A DNA stretch of 64,000 bases from Erythrobacter sp. (GCF_035194505.1 NZ_CP136573.1:1475001-1539000), one strand, 5' to 3'; shown: positions 43,071 to 52,414, counted from the stretch's first letter. The notes: generated from the letters alone by a model not told the origin. Program-made: numbers and translations.

Positions 43071-43130
43071 ATCGACAGGCCCATCCACAGGCCTGTCGAC
43101 AGGCTGTGCGCAGGCTGTAAACAGCCTGCC
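43071..43130. repeat. Cluster of palindromes between dnaA and DUF983 gene
   Basis: Within 60 bp there are a perfect 12-bp palindrome CCTGTCGACAGG (43092-43103), a perfect 9-bp hairpin GCAGGCTGT-AA-ACAGCCTGC (43110-43129), extra copies of CGACAGGC (43073-43080) and of the ACAGGC core, and ATCCACA (43083-43089), 7 of 9 bases of a DnaA box. It ends 2 bp before the DUF983 ATG. No T-run follows. Confidence 0.6.
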
Positions 43131-43131
43131 C

Positions 43132-43554
43132 ATGCCTTTTCAGCGCCTTTCTCCCGACCTGATCGACCTGCCCGGCGGGTGGATCCCCGCCCTCGTCAGG
43201 GGCGCAAAGGGCTGCTGCCCGCGTTGCGGCGAGGCAAACCTGTTCCGCAAATGGCTCAAGCCCGTTGAGCGCTGTGCACATTGCAAGCAGGACTGGTCGA
43301 TGCAGCAGGCCGATGATTTTCCGGCTTACATTGGTATCTTCGTGGTCGGCCACCTGCTCGCACCGGTGGTGATCGCGATGATCTCCGGCGGTGTGTCCGC
43401 ATGGCTGACCCTCGCCATCCTTCTGCCGGTTGCGGTGGCGATGCTGCTGGCAATGCTCCAGCCGACCAAGGGCGCGGTGATCGCCTTTCTGTGGTGGCAC
43501 GGCATCGGCGCCTTCAAGCAGGAGCGGCGCGCGCGCGAGGAGCCGCGCGAATGA
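43132..43554 (+). CDS. DUF983 membrane protein
   Basis: 140-residue DUF983 protein. Residues 22-55 form a rubredoxin-like cysteine region with two CxxC pairs (CCPRC and CAHC), then two transmembrane helices (YIGIFVVGHLLAPVVIAMI and WLTLAILLPVAVAMLLAML). Family members occur beside respiratory-chain genes, but the role is unknown. The ATG at 43132 follows a hairpin by 2 bp and has no visible Shine-Dalgarno. Its stop overlaps the next ATG by 4 bp. Confidence 0.87.
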   Translation: MPFQRLSPDLIDLPGGWIPALVRGAKGCCPRCGEANLFRKWLKPVERCAHCKQDWSMQQADDFPAYIGIFVVGHLLAPVVIAMISGGVSAWLTLAILLPVAVAMLLAMLQPTKGAVIAFLWWHGIGAFKQERRAREEPRE

Positions 43555-44324
43555 GTCTTTCGTCTGCCCGGCTCGATCGTTTTGCCCGCCATATCGTGCT
43601 GCCAGAAGTCGGCGGCGCGGGGCAGGTGCGGCTGGCAGAGGCACGCGTGGCGGTGATCGGGCTCGGCGGGATTGGGTCACCAGCGCTGCAATATCTCGCT
43701 GCGAGCGGTATCGGACAGCTGGCGCTGGTCGATGACGATGTGGTCGATGTGTCGAACCTCCAACGCCAGACGATCTTCACCACCCGCGATGTTGGCCACG
43801 GCAAGGCGGTCTCGGCGCGGCGCTGGCTCGCCAATTTCGACGATTCGCTGGTGATCGACGTGTCCGACGCGCGGATCACGCCCGAGAATGCTCCGAGCCT
43901 GATCGCCGGGGCTGACGTGGTGCTCGATGGCACCGACAATTTCGCGACCCGCCTCGCGGTCTCGGATGCCTGCGTGGCGGCAGGCATTCCGCTGCTCTCG
44001 GCGGCTGTCGGCCGGTTTCAGGGGCAGGTCGGGGCCTTTGCAGGACACTTGCCCGATCAGGCCTGCTACCGCTGTTTCGTCGGCGATGCCTTCGATGCCG
44101 AGGACTGCGATACTTGCGCGGACGACGGCATGCTGGGCGCGATGGCGGGATGGACCGGCTCCTTCGCCGCACTTCAGGCGATCAAGGTCGTGCTGGCAGG
44201 CACCGCCGCGCTTGGCGATCCGGGCTGGGGCAAGCTCCACGTCCTCGACGGACTGGAGCCCGGCATGCGGACGATCCGGATCGCCAAGGACCCCGGCTGC
44301 AAGACCTGCGGCTCAGCCGCCTAG
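43551..44324 (+). CDS. HesA/MoeB/ThiF family adenylyltransferase
   Basis: 257-residue E1-like enzyme that adenylates the C-terminus of a small sulfur-carrier protein for molybdopterin or thiamin synthesis. FARHIVLPEVGGAGQ, the ATP loop GLGGIGSPALQYLA, LQRQTIF, GTDNFATR, and zinc cysteines CYRC and CKTC are all there. Coupled to the DUF983 gene by ATGA. Which carrier it serves (MoaD or ThiS) cannot be told, as neither is nearby. It overlaps the convergent sirtuin gene by 12 bp. Confidence 0.9.
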   Translation: MSLSSARLDRFARHIVLPEVGGAGQVRLAEARVAVIGLGGIGSPALQYLAASGIGQLALVDDDVVDVSNLQRQTIFTTRDVGHGKAVSARRWLANFDDSLVIDVSDARITPENAPSLIAGADVVLDGTDNFATRLAVSDACVAAGIPLLSAAVGRFQGQVGAFAGHLPDQACYRCFVGDAFDAEDCDTCADDGMLGAMAGWTGSFAALQAIKVVLAGTAALGDPGWGKLHVLDGLEPGMRTIRIAKDPGCKTCGSAA

Positions 44325-45014
44325 CGCTTCCTCCACCCATTGCGGCACGACCGCGCTCGCCGGGCCGAGCCGCGATTCGTGGAAGTGGCGCGAGCCTTCG
44401 CTGGGTTCGAGATTGAGTTCGAGCGTGTGCGCCCCGTTCGCCCGCGCCTCCTGCACGAAGCCTGCAGCTGGGTATACCGCACCGCTCGTGCCGATGCTGA
44501 CGAACAGGTCGCAGGTCTCGATCGCCTGATAGATCCGGCCCATCTGGTAGGGCATCTCGCCGAACCACACGACATCGGGGCGCAAGCTGGGCGCGCGGCA
44601 CACCGGGCATGGCGGGCGCTCGATCATCGTCGCCAGCCACGGCGAGCGCGTCTCGCAGGAGGTGCACAGCGCGCTCTTCAGCTCGCCATGCATATGCAGC
44701 ACCCGCGCACAGCCGCCGCGTTCGTGCAGGTCATCGACATTCTGCGTTACCAGCAGCAGCTCGCCCGAAAACTCGCGCTCCAGCCGCGCCAGCGCCATAT
44801 GCGCCGGATTGGGCGCGACATTGGCGAGTGCGGCGCGGCGCATGTCGTAGAAATTGAGCACGAGATTGGGGTTGCGGGCAAAGCCTTCAGGCGTGGCCAC
44901 ATCCTCCACCCGGTGCTGCTCCCACAGGCCTCCAGCGGAGCGGAAGGTATCGATGCCGCTCTCGGCTGAAATCCCTGCGCCGGTGAGGATGACGATGCGT
45001 TCGAACTCTGCCAT
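44313..45014 (-). CDS. cobB: NAD-dependent protein deacylase, sirtuin class III
   Basis: 233-residue sirtuin removing acetyl and probably succinyl groups from lysines. NAD motifs LTGAGISAESGIDTFRS and TQNVDDLHERGG are intact, as is the catalytic His in LHMHGEL. Zinc Cys pairs are CTSC and CPVC. FYDMRR carries the Tyr-x-x-Arg pair that in CobB and SIRT5 recognises acidic acyl groups, so desuccinylase activity is likely. ATG 45014 chosen; ATG 45029 is possible. Divergent from dapB. Confidence 0.93.
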   Translation of the reverse strand: MAEFERIVILTGAGISAESGIDTFRSAGGLWEQHRVEDVATPEGFARNPNLVLNFYDMRRAALANVAPNPAHMALARLEREFSGELLLVTQNVDDLHERGGCARVLHMHGELKSALCTSCETRSPWLATMIERPPCPVCRAPSLRPDVVWFGEMPYQMGRIYQAIETCDLFVSIGTSGAVYPAAGFVQEARANGAHTLELNLEPSEGSRHFHESRLGPASAVVPQWVEEALGG

Positions 45015-45048
45015 GACACCTTCAAGCATGTTCGGCAGAGGCAAGGCA

Positions 45049-45786
45049 ATGGCACAGCTGCAATTCGGAGTGATCGGGCACAAGGGCCGCATGGGGCAGG
45101 CGCTGGAGGCGGCGATTGTCGATGCCGGGCACACCCTCTTCGCAGGCGTTGATGCCGGCGGGAGCATCGGACCCTTTGCCAGCCAGTGCGATGTGCTGAT
45201 CGATTTCTCCGCGCCTGACGCGCTTGGCGCCAATATCGGCGCAGCGCGGGTGGCGGGCAAGCCGATCGTGATCGGCACCACGGGCCTCGAAGAGCCGCAT
45301 TTCGTGATGCTTGCCGAAGCCGCGCGCGCCGTGCCGGTGCTGCAATCGGGCAATTTCTCGCTCGGCGTCACGCTGATGGCCCATCTGGTGCGCGAGGCCG
45401 CTGAGCGGCTCGGGCCGGACTGGGACATCGAGGTGCTGGAGATGCATCACCGCATGAAGGTCGACGCGCCTTCGGGCACCGCCAAGCTGCTCGGCGAAGC
45501 GGCCGCAGCCGGACGCGGGATCGTGCTGTCGGACAATATGGAGAGCGGCCGCCACGGCATGACCGGCGCGCGGGCGCAGGGTGCTATCGGCTTTGCCACT
45601 TTGCGCGGCGGCACAGTGGCGGGCGAGCATTCGGTGATCTTCGCCGGCAGCGAGGAGCGCCTGACCCTCTCGCACTCGGCCGAAAACCGCATGATCTTCG
45701 CGCGCGGCGCGGTGAAGGCGGCCGAATGGCTCACCGGCAAGCCTGCGGGCCGCTACGGCATGAACGACGTGCTCGGCCTGGGTTGA
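45049..45786 (+). CDS. dapB: 4-hydroxy-tetrahydrodipicolinate reductase
   Basis: 245-residue NAD(P)H-dependent enzyme of lysine/diaminopimelate synthesis. The nucleotide motif is GVIGHKGRMGQ; the active-site block MHHRMKVDAPSGTA and the SVIFAGSEERLTLSH segment are diagnostic. dapE of the same pathway lies 5 kb away on the opposite strand. Start ATG 45049. Confidence 0.97.
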   Translation: MAQLQFGVIGHKGRMGQALEAAIVDAGHTLFAGVDAGGSIGPFASQCDVLIDFSAPDALGANIGAARVAGKPIVIGTTGLEEPHFVMLAEAARAVPVLQSGNFSLGVTLMAHLVREAAERLGPDWDIEVLEMHHRMKVDAPSGTAKLLGEAAAAGRGIVLSDNMESGRHGMTGARAQGAIGFATLRGGTVAGEHSVIFAGSEERLTLSHSAENRMIFARGAVKAAEWLTGKPAGRYGMNDVLGLG

Positions 45787-45838
45787 CCGCGATGCAGTGC
45801 AGTGTATTGCATAGGTAACACACTTGGGAGCCTTCGAC

Positions 45839-47008
45839 ATGACCGCCACTCTCACCCCCGCGCAGGAAGCCGCGCGGCTGGTCGACACTCTCGGGCCTGA
45901 TGCACTGGCACAGGCACAGGCCTACACCACCGGCAATCACTGGGTGCTGCTGATCAACCTCGGCGTGTCGCTGCTGGTGGCGCTGGTCATGGTACGCCTC
46001 AGGCTACTGGACCGGATCGCGGCGCGCTTTGGCGATCAGCGGCGCGTCCTTGCGTCCTTCACGGTAGGCACGGCTTTCCTGCTGATTTCCGGCGTGCTCG
46101 CCCTGCCCTGGGAACTCTACACCGATTGGTACCGTGAACGGGCCTATGGCCTTTCCAGCCAGCCGCTGGGCGATTTCCTCGGCCAGATGGCAATTGGCGA
46201 GGCGATCAGCATGACACTGGGCGGGCTGTTTCTGGCCGGGGTCTATGCCCTGATCCGCCGCGCCGGGCAGCGCTGGTGGCTGTGGAGCGGCGGGTTTGCC
46301 GGCATCGTCACGCTGCTCGGCCTGCTGATCGGCCCGGCGCTGATCGAACCGCTGTTCAACGAATACAAGCCCGTGCCGCCGGGCGAAGTGCGCACCGCGC
46401 TGGAAGCCATCGCCGACGATGTCGACATCCCGCACGACCGGATCTTCATGTATGACGGTTCGCGCCAGTCCGATCGCTTTACCGCCAATGTCTCCGGCAT
46501 CGGCCCGACCGCGCGGATCGCGATTTCCGATGTCGCGCTGAAGCAGGCGAGCATCGCCGAGGTTCGCGCGGTGACGGGGCACGAGGCGGGGCATTACAAG
46601 CTCGGCCACATCTGGCGCTACGCTGTGATCTTTCCGGTGCTGGCGATGGCGTTCTTCTTTCTCCTCAACCGCCTGTTCGCGCCGACCGCGCGCCTGCTGG
46701 GGAGCGATGCGAAACTGGACGAGCCGCGCGGGCTCCCGGTCTTTGCCGTGGTGGGATCGGTGCTCGGCCTGCTGGTGACCCCGCTCACCAACACCCTCAC
46801 CCGCATCGGTGAGACCGAGGCCGACCGCTATTCGCTGATGACCGTGAACGAACCCGATGCACTTGCCACCGCGCTGGTGAAGACCGCCGAATACCGCTAC
46901 CCGCGCCCCTCCGCGCTCGAAGAGGCGCTGTTCTACACCCACCCTTCGGTAGAGAAACGCGCCTTGCGAGCCATGGAGTGGAAGGCAGCGCATCCGGCGA
47001 ACAAATGA
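45839..47008 (+). CDS. M48 family zinc metalloprotease (Ste24/CAAX prenyl protease-like)
   Basis: 389-residue integral-membrane protease with about six transmembrane segments and the zinc site HEAGH in TGHEAGHYKLGH, plus the downstream Glu in IGETEADRYS. Similar to Ste24-type proteases, in bacteria linked to membrane protein quality control. Start ATG 45839; the frame opens 15 bp earlier. The nth gene follows after 10 bp, so the two are likely co-transcribed. Confidence 0.92.
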   Translation: MTATLTPAQEAARLVDTLGPDALAQAQAYTTGNHWVLLINLGVSLLVALVMVRLRLLDRIAARFGDQRRVLASFTVGTAFLLISGVLALPWELYTDWYRERAYGLSSQPLGDFLGQMAIGEAISMTLGGLFLAGVYALIRRAGQRWWLWSGGFAGIVTLLGLLIGPALIEPLFNEYKPVPPGEVRTALEAIADDVDIPHDRIFMYDGSRQSDRFTANVSGIGPTARIAISDVALKQASIAEVRAVTGHEAGHYKLGHIWRYAVIFPVLAMAFFFLLNRLFAPTARLLGSDAKLDEPRGLPVFAVVGSVLGLLVTPLTNTLTRIGETEADRYSLMTVNEPDALATALVKTAEYRYPRPSALEEALFYTHPSVEKRALRAMEWKAAHPANK

Positions 47009-47018
47009 CCCGAGGGAC

Positions 47019-47693
47019 ATGACCAGAGACCAGATCTTCGAATTCTTCCGCCGGCTTGCGGAGGATGACCCCGCGCCGCAGACCGAGCTGGAATATGGCA
47101 ATGCCTATCAGCTGGTCGTCGCCGTGGCGCTGTCGGCGCAGGCGACCGATGTCGGCGTGAACAAGGCCACCCGCGCGCTGTTCGCCAAGGTGAAGACCCC
47201 GCAGGAAATGCTCGATCTCGGGGAAGAGGGCCTGCGCGAGCACATCAAGACCATCGGGCTGTTCAATTCCAAGGCCAAAAATGTCATCGCGCTGTCGCAG
47301 CTGCTGGTGGACGAATATGGCGGCGAGGTGCCCGATACCCGCGAGGATCTGGTCCGCCTGCCCGGTGTCGGTCGCAAGACCGCCAATGTCGTGCTCAATT
47401 GCTGGTTCGGGCAGGAGACCTTTGCGGTCGATACGCACATCTTCCGGGTCGGCAACCGCACCGGCATGGCCAAGGGCAAGACCCCGGACCATGTCGAAGC
47501 CAAGCTGGAAAAGCGCGTGCCCCAGCCCTTTCGCCTCCACGCCCACCACTGGCTGATCCTGCATGGTCGTTATGTCTGCAAGGCGCGGACGCCGGAGTGC
47601 TGGCGCTGCAAGGTTTCTGACCTGTGCAGCTTCCGCAAGAAAGTGCTCGAAGCCCCCAAGGGACGCGCCGAAGCGCCCGCCGCCGCAGATTAA
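47019..47693 (+). CDS. nth: Endonuclease III
   Basis: 224-residue DNA glycosylase/AP lyase for oxidised pyrimidines. The HhH motif LPGVGRKTANVVL carries the catalytic Lys; the catalytic Asp is in FAVDTHIFRVGNR. The 4Fe-4S cluster cysteines have the expected C-x6-C-x2-C-x5-C spacing (CKARTPECWRCKVSDLC). Start ATG 47019. Confidence 0.97.
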   Translation: MTRDQIFEFFRRLAEDDPAPQTELEYGNAYQLVVAVALSAQATDVGVNKATRALFAKVKTPQEMLDLGEEGLREHIKTIGLFNSKAKNVIALSQLLVDEYGGEVPDTREDLVRLPGVGRKTANVVLNCWFGQETFAVDTHIFRVGNRTGMAKGKTPDHVEAKLEKRVPQPFRLHAHHWLILHGRYVCKARTPECWRCKVSDLCSFRKKVLEAPKGRAEAPAAAD

Positions 47694-47750
47694 GCCGTGG
47701 TTCAAGCACGCAGGCGAAAATGCTATGATCGCCAGTGGAGGAACCACGCC

Positions 47751-48191
47751 ATGACCATCCGACCTGCTATCCGCACCCCGCTTCCCGCGCTGGCACTTGT
47801 GCTGCTGGCCCCCATGACGCTTGGCGCTTGCATGAGCGATCGGGAACGCCCGACCGACGCCAATCCCACCGCCGGCGCCCCGGCCGTCAAGGTGACGGGT
47901 GAGGCCCAGAGCTGCATCAACCGCTCGCAGATACGCAACACCGTGGTGCGTTCCGACCGCGTGATCGATTTCGAGATGCAGGGCGGCAAGGTCTATCGCA
48001 ACGTCCTGAAGTCCAATTGCCCCGGCCTCGGGATGGACCGCGCGATCACCTACAACACCTCGATCGACCAGTTGTGCTCGCCGCAGATCATCTACACCCT
48101 GCAGAATATCGGCGGGATGCCACGGCAGGGCGCAGGCTGCAGTCTCGGCGCCTTCGTGCCGGTGGAGTATGATCGCGGAGCGAAGGAGTAA
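47751..48191 (+). CDS. Lipoprotein of unknown function
   Basis: 146-residue lipoprotein with lipobox MTLGAC at about residue 27. The mature part has three to four Cys (SCINRSQIR, SNCPGLG, DQLCSPQII, GAGCSLG) that could form disulfides. No family recognised; similar small Cys-containing lipoproteins occur in sphingomonads. Start ATG 47751 has GTGGAGGAACC upstream. It stands 57 bp after nth. Confidence 0.78.
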   Translation: MTIRPAIRTPLPALALVLLAPMTLGACMSDRERPTDANPTAGAPAVKVTGEAQSCINRSQIRNTVVRSDRVIDFEMQGGKVYRNVLKSNCPGLGMDRAITYNTSIDQLCSPQIIYTLQNIGGMPRQGAGCSLGAFVPVEYDRGAKE

Positions 48192-48204
48192 GGGCGAAAA
48201 CCCT

Positions 48205-49533
48205 TCACCCTTCCTTGTCGAAGTTGCTCTGATCCAGTTCCAGCCCCGCGCGGCCATCGGCGGCGGTGTGGGCGGGGGCGTGGGGGTGCTCGACAAAATC
48301 GGGCTCGGGCGCTTCCAGCATCCCTTCCCACTTGGTGATGACCGCCGTCGCCACCGCATTGCCGACCACGTTGGTGGCGGTGCGGCCCATGTCGAGGAAC
48401 TGGTCGATCGCCAGGATGATCGCCACGCCCTCGACCGGCAGGCCGAACATGGCGAGCGTGCCGGTAATCACCACCAGCGAAGCGCGCGGCACGGCGGCGA
48501 TGCCCTTGGACGAGATCATCAGCGTCAGCAGGATCATCACCTGCGTCGCGATGCTGAGATCCATTCCGTAAGCCTGCGCGATAAAGATCGTCGCAAAGCT
48601 CATGTACATCATCGAGCCGTCGAGATTGAAGGAATAGCCCAGCGGCAGCATGAAGCCCGAGATGCGACGCGGCACGCCGAAGCGGTCGAGCTGCTCGAAC
48701 AGCTTGGGCAGCGCGGCTTCCGAAGACGCTGTCGAGAAAGCGATCATAAGCGGCTGACGGATATAGCGGATCAGCAGCCATATGCGTCCGCCGAGGAACA
48801 CCGCCCCCGCAGACAGCAGGATCACCCACAGCAGCACCAGCGAGAAATAGAACTCGATCAGCAGCTCCAGATAGGTGCCGAGGATCGCCAGACCGCTGGC
48901 TGACACGACATTGGCGAGCGCGCCGAACACCGCGATCGGCGCATAGCGCATCACGTAGCCGGTCACCTGCAGCATCATTTCCGCCAGCGCATCGGCGCCC
49001 TTCACCAGCGCCTCGCCGCGCTTGCCGATGGCCGACAGGGCCACGCCTGCGAAGATCGAGAAGACGAGGATCTGGAGAATGTTGTTGGTCGCCAGCGCAT
49101 CGACCGCGTTCTTGGGGAAGATCGACAGGATGAACTCGGTCGCCTTCAATTCCTTGACCTCGCCCACCGCAGCGGCGGCTTCGGCGACATCGGGGATCGG
49201 CGCACCCACACCGGGCTGGAACAGATTGACCATCACGAGGCCGAGGCCGATCGACACGAGGCTGGCCGTGATGAACCATGTGAGCGCTCTCACACCGATC
49301 CGCCCTAGCGCCGCGCTGTCGCCCATATGGGCGATGCCGACGACGATAGTCGAGAGCACAAGAGGCGCCACCAGCATCTTGATGAGATTGAGGAAGATGT
49401 CGGAGAGCAGCTTGAACCACGGGGCGATCGATTCCTTGATCACCTCGGCCGGCACCATCTGGTTGAGCGTCTGGCCGACAATCACGCCCAGCACCATGCC
49501 AAGGAGGATGTAGAGGGTAAGCTTGCGATCCAT
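48205..49533 (-). CDS. Dicarboxylate/amino acid:cation symporter (DAACS family)
   Basis: 442-residue sodium- or proton-coupled transporter of the GltP/DctA family for C4-dicarboxylates or glutamate/aspartate. Hairpin-1 serine-rich loop AFSTASSEAALP, the NMDGTxxM-like motif as NLDGSMMYM, and the later VVGNAVAT segment are family features. About eight transmembrane helices. It is upstream of dapE in the opposite order on the same strand (separate by 33 bp from dapE's 3' end), so it may be read from its own promoter. Confidence 0.93.
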   Translation of the reverse strand: MDRKLTLYILLGMVLGVIVGQTLNQMVPAEVIKESIAPWFKLLSDIFLNLIKMLVAPLVLSTIVVGIAHMGDSAALGRIGVRALTWFITASLVSIGLGLVMVNLFQPGVGAPIPDVAEAAAAVGEVKELKATEFILSIFPKNAVDALATNNILQILVFSIFAGVALSAIGKRGEALVKGADALAEMMLQVTGYVMRYAPIAVFGALANVVSASGLAILGTYLELLIEFYFSLVLLWVILLSAGAVFLGGRIWLLIRYIRQPLMIAFSTASSEAALPKLFEQLDRFGVPRRISGFMLPLGYSFNLDGSMMYMSFATIFIAQAYGMDLSIATQVMILLTLMISSKGIAAVPRASLVVITGTLAMFGLPVEGVAIILAIDQFLDMGRTATNVVGNAVATAVITKWEGMLEAPEPDFVEHPHAPAHTAADGRAGLELDQSNFDKEG

Positions 49534-49566
49534 GTCCCGTTCTTTCTCTGTGCCGGAGAGCCGGCC

Positions 49567-50712
49567 CTATTCGTCCGTCAGTGCCAGCGCCGCAGCAGCA
49601 ATCCGCGCATAGATCCGGGCGAGCACCGCCAGATCGGGGATCGCCACCGCCTCGTCACGCTTGTGCATCGTCGCGTTGCACAGCCCGAATTCGATCACCG
49701 GACACACGGCGCGCAGGAAGCGCGCGTCCGACGTGCCGCCGGTGGTCGAGAGTTCGGGCGCAATCCCGGTCTCGGCCTCCACCGCTGTTGCCACCAGCGC
49801 CGAAAAGGCGCCCGGCTCGGTGATGAAAGGCTCGCCCGAAATCACCGGCCGCGCTTTCCCGCCGTGCTTTTCGGCAATCGCCATGACCCGCTCGGACAGG
49901 CTGTGACCCGTGTGCAGATCGTTGAAGCGGATCGAGATGCGCGCGCTGCCGGCGGCGGGGATCACGTTGTGGGCGCGGTTGCCGACATTGATGTCGGTGA
50001 TTTCGAGGTTCGATGGCTGGAACCACGCGGTGCCGGTATCGAGCTGGAGCGCGTCGAGCTCGGCGAGGATCGCCACCAGCCGCGGCAGCGGATTGTCGGC
50101 CAGATGCGGATAGGCGACGTGGCCCTGCGTGCCCTCGGCAGTGATGAAGATATTGACCGAGCCCCTGCGGCCGATCTTCACCATGTCGCCGAGGCGATGC
50201 ACCGAGGTCGGCTCGCCCACCAGACACAGATCGGGCTGGTGGCCATTCGCGCGCATGAAATCGATCAGCGCGCGGGTGCCGTGGAGCGCGGGGCCTTCCT
50301 CGTCGCCGGTGATGATGAAGCTGATCGTGCCCGCCTCGGCCGGAACGTCAGCGACAGCTGCAACCATTGCGGCAATCGCGCCCTTCATGTCGACCGCGCC
50401 GCGCCCGTGCAGCAATTCGCCGCGCACTTGCGGATCGAAGGGATCGGAGGCCCAGCCCTCCCCCGGCGGCACGACATCGAGGTGGCCTGCAAAGGCGAAA
50501 TGCCGCGAGCCTGCCGGGCCAGTGCGAACGGCGAAGAGGTTTTCGACCGGCGCCTCGTCCGAGCCTTCCGGGCCATCGCCGCGCGTGAAGCGGTGCACTG
50601 CAAAGCCCAGAGGCACCAGCATCGCTTCGAGCGCGTCGAACACCGGCCCGCAAGCGGGCGTAACGCTGGGGGCGGCAATCAGGCGGCGGGCAAGATCAAG
50701 AACATCATCCAT
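49567..50712 (-). CDS. dapE: Succinyl-diaminopimelate desuccinylase
   Basis: 381-residue dinuclear zinc peptidase of the M20 family in lysine/DAP synthesis. Motifs: FAGHLDVVPPG (metal His/Asp), GRGAVDMKG, TGDEEGPALHGT (catalytic Glu), STTGGTSDARF and the final His in CNATMHKRDE. Start ATG 50712; the frame is open to 50751 but this adds nothing conserved. It lies 45 bp downstream of the S1/P1 nuclease gene. Confidence 0.95.
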   Translation of the reverse strand: MDDVLDLARRLIAAPSVTPACGPVFDALEAMLVPLGFAVHRFTRGDGPEGSDEAPVENLFAVRTGPAGSRHFAFAGHLDVVPPGEGWASDPFDPQVRGELLHGRGAVDMKGAIAAMVAAVADVPAEAGTISFIITGDEEGPALHGTRALIDFMRANGHQPDLCLVGEPTSVHRLGDMVKIGRRGSVNIFITAEGTQGHVAYPHLADNPLPRLVAILAELDALQLDTGTAWFQPSNLEITDINVGNRAHNVIPAAGSARISIRFNDLHTGHSLSERVMAIAEKHGGKARPVISGEPFITEPGAFSALVATAVEAETGIAPELSTTGGTSDARFLRAVCPVIEFGLCNATMHKRDEAVAIPDLAVLARIYARIAAAALALTDE

Positions 50713-50757
50713 GGGCGCAGCAAGGGTTAGCAGCCCCATGGGCAAGCGCAAGCCACC

Positions 50758-51648
50758 CTACTCTCTGCGGCGGCGGGGTTCGTCCGGCACCAGCGGGCCG
50801 GGGGCGAAGGCACTGTCCAGCAGATCGGCGATCCGAAGCCCCGCCTGCACCACCCGCCGCCGCGCAATCGGCACACCGCGGGCAATGTCGTCCTGCGACA
50901 GCGCGGTCTTTTCCGGCAGCGGCGCAGCGCAAACATTGTCGCTGTCGAAGGCGGTGGGGTAGACGAAGCTCCTCGCAATCTCCCAGCTTTCGCGACCCCA
51001 GTCGTCGGGCTTGCCGCCGGAAAGGTCCGCGCGCTCGGCCGCCGAATAGCGGCGCACCACCGGATCCGCAGGATCGCTGATCGCGCGCTCGGCCAGCGGC
51101 CCGTCCCAGATCGAATGGAGGTTGAGGCCGGGCTTGATCCCGTAATCGGCCTCACGATCATTGCCGCCGCGATCCTCGTTGTCGCCCGAATGGAGCGGCA
51201 TGTGCACGTCGCCCGCAAAGTGGACCATGAAGGCCAGCGCTTCCAGTCGCACAGGCGCAGGCAGACGCTCGTCGGCAAGGATACGATGTGCGCGGGCGAT
51301 CTGCGCGGTGACGCAATTGCCGCCCGGGCAGTTACCGCGCGCATTGAAGGCCTCGCAAATCGGCGCGGTGCGATAATGCCACGCGGCAGTATAGCCCCAG
51401 CGCCAGCCTTCCGAGCGCACGCAATCGGCCCAGACCGAAGCGCCCTCCAGCGTCGTCAAAGGGCATCGGGGGGTGCCGAGATCCTTCTCGCGGGCGAGCA
51501 GTGCGCGCACCCTGGCGCGCACCTGCGGCGAGACATTGGCCTCGGCCACCCGCGCGGTCTGGCGGTGGGCGTAGTCGCCCCACGCCAGCACCGGCGCTGG
51601 CAGCAGCGCCAGCAGAGCGGCAAACGCGGCAAGAAGCGCACGTATCAC
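50758..51648 (-). CDS. Secreted S1/P1 nuclease
   Basis: 296-residue exported zinc nuclease of the S1/P1 family, degrading single-stranded nucleic acids. The signal peptide (ALLAAFAALLALLPAPVLA) is cut before WGDYAHRQ, exposing Trp as the N-terminal zinc ligand as in nuclease P1. Further ligand motifs are the central FMVHFAGDVHMPLHSG segment and NLHSIWD. The final 4 bp of the upstream GST overlap this start (ATGA). Confidence 0.93.
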   Translation of the reverse strand: MIRALLAAFAALLALLPAPVLAWGDYAHRQTARVAEANVSPQVRARVRALLAREKDLGTPRCPLTTLEGASVWADCVRSEGWRWGYTAAWHYRTAPICEAFNARGNCPGGNCVTAQIARAHRILADERLPAPVRLEALAFMVHFAGDVHMPLHSGDNEDRGGNDREADYGIKPGLNLHSIWDGPLAERAISDPADPVVRRYSAAERADLSGGKPDDWGRESWEIARSFVYPTAFDSDNVCAAPLPEKTALSQDDIARGVPIARRRVVQAGLRIADLLDSAFAPGPLVPDEPRRRRE

Positions 51649-52307
51649 GCGGGCACCTCGTATTGTTCAATCACCCACTGCTCTTCCTCGGCCGCGCCTG
51701 CCCATTCGCGCATCCATTCGTGCTCGAGGATCGCCTGCATATAGGCTTGCGCGAAGCCCGGCACGCCGACCCCGTAGGTGACGAAGCGGGTGACAATCGG
51801 CGCGTAGAAGATGTCCGCCGCGCCGAAGGTGCCGAACAGATAGGGGCCCGCGCTGCCATGGCGCGCCCGCGCTTCGGCCCACAGCCCGAGAATGCGCACG
51901 ATATCGTGGCGGGTCTGCTCGCTCACACCGTCCAACGGCACGCGGCGGCGGATGTTCATCGGCAGTTCCTTGCGCAGGGACTGGTAGGAGGAATGCATCT
52001 CCGCCACCATGGCGCGGGCCATCGCGCGCGCAGCGTCATCCTTTGGCCAGAACCGCTCGCGCCCGACCTTGTCGGCAAGGTATTCCATGATCGCGAGGCT
52101 ATCCCACACCACGGCGTCGCCATCCCACAGGATCGGCACCTTGCCGCTGGAGGGCTGCACTTCGCCCATATCCTGCTTCAGCCGGTCCCATTCCTCGCCC
52201 ATGATCGGCACGGTGAGCTCCTCGAAATGGAGGCCCGACTGCTTGACCGCGAGCCAACCGCGCAGGGACCAGCTCGAATAGTTCTTGTTGCCGATGATGA
52301 GTTTCAT
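51645..52307 (-). CDS. Glutathione S-transferase family protein
   Basis: 220-residue GST with an N-terminal thioredoxin fold (MKLIIGNKNYSSWSLRGWLA, where Ser11/Ser12 are candidate catalytic residues) and PSSGKVPILWDGDAVVWDSLAIMEYLADK, the usual glutathione-binding segment with cis-Pro. A helical C-terminal domain follows. Possible detoxification role; substrate unknown. Coupled to the S1/P1 nuclease gene and divergent from the VOC gene at 52415. Confidence 0.9.
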   Translation of the reverse strand: MKLIIGNKNYSSWSLRGWLAVKQSGLHFEELTVPIMGEEWDRLKQDMGEVQPSSGKVPILWDGDAVVWDSLAIMEYLADKVGRERFWPKDDAARAMARAMVAEMHSSYQSLRKELPMNIRRRVPLDGVSEQTRHDIVRILGLWAEARARHGSAGPYLFGTFGAADIFYAPIVTRFVTYGVGVPGFAQAYMQAILEHEWMREWAGAAEEEQWVIEQYEVPA

Positions 52308-52414
52308 TGGGTCGCCTGCTCCACCTGCAAGACTGCTTGCCGCTCGCCCTAGATATTCATACTGGTGCTGTCGAGGCTGAACGAAGCCGCCCCCAGCCCG
52401 TCAAGGAGCCGCCC

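Noticed and set aside
41203..43131. Chromosome replication origin beside dnaA
   Set aside because: Only two or three near-matches to DnaA boxes, no box array and no long AT-rich unwinding region; in alphaproteobacteria the origin is often elsewhere.
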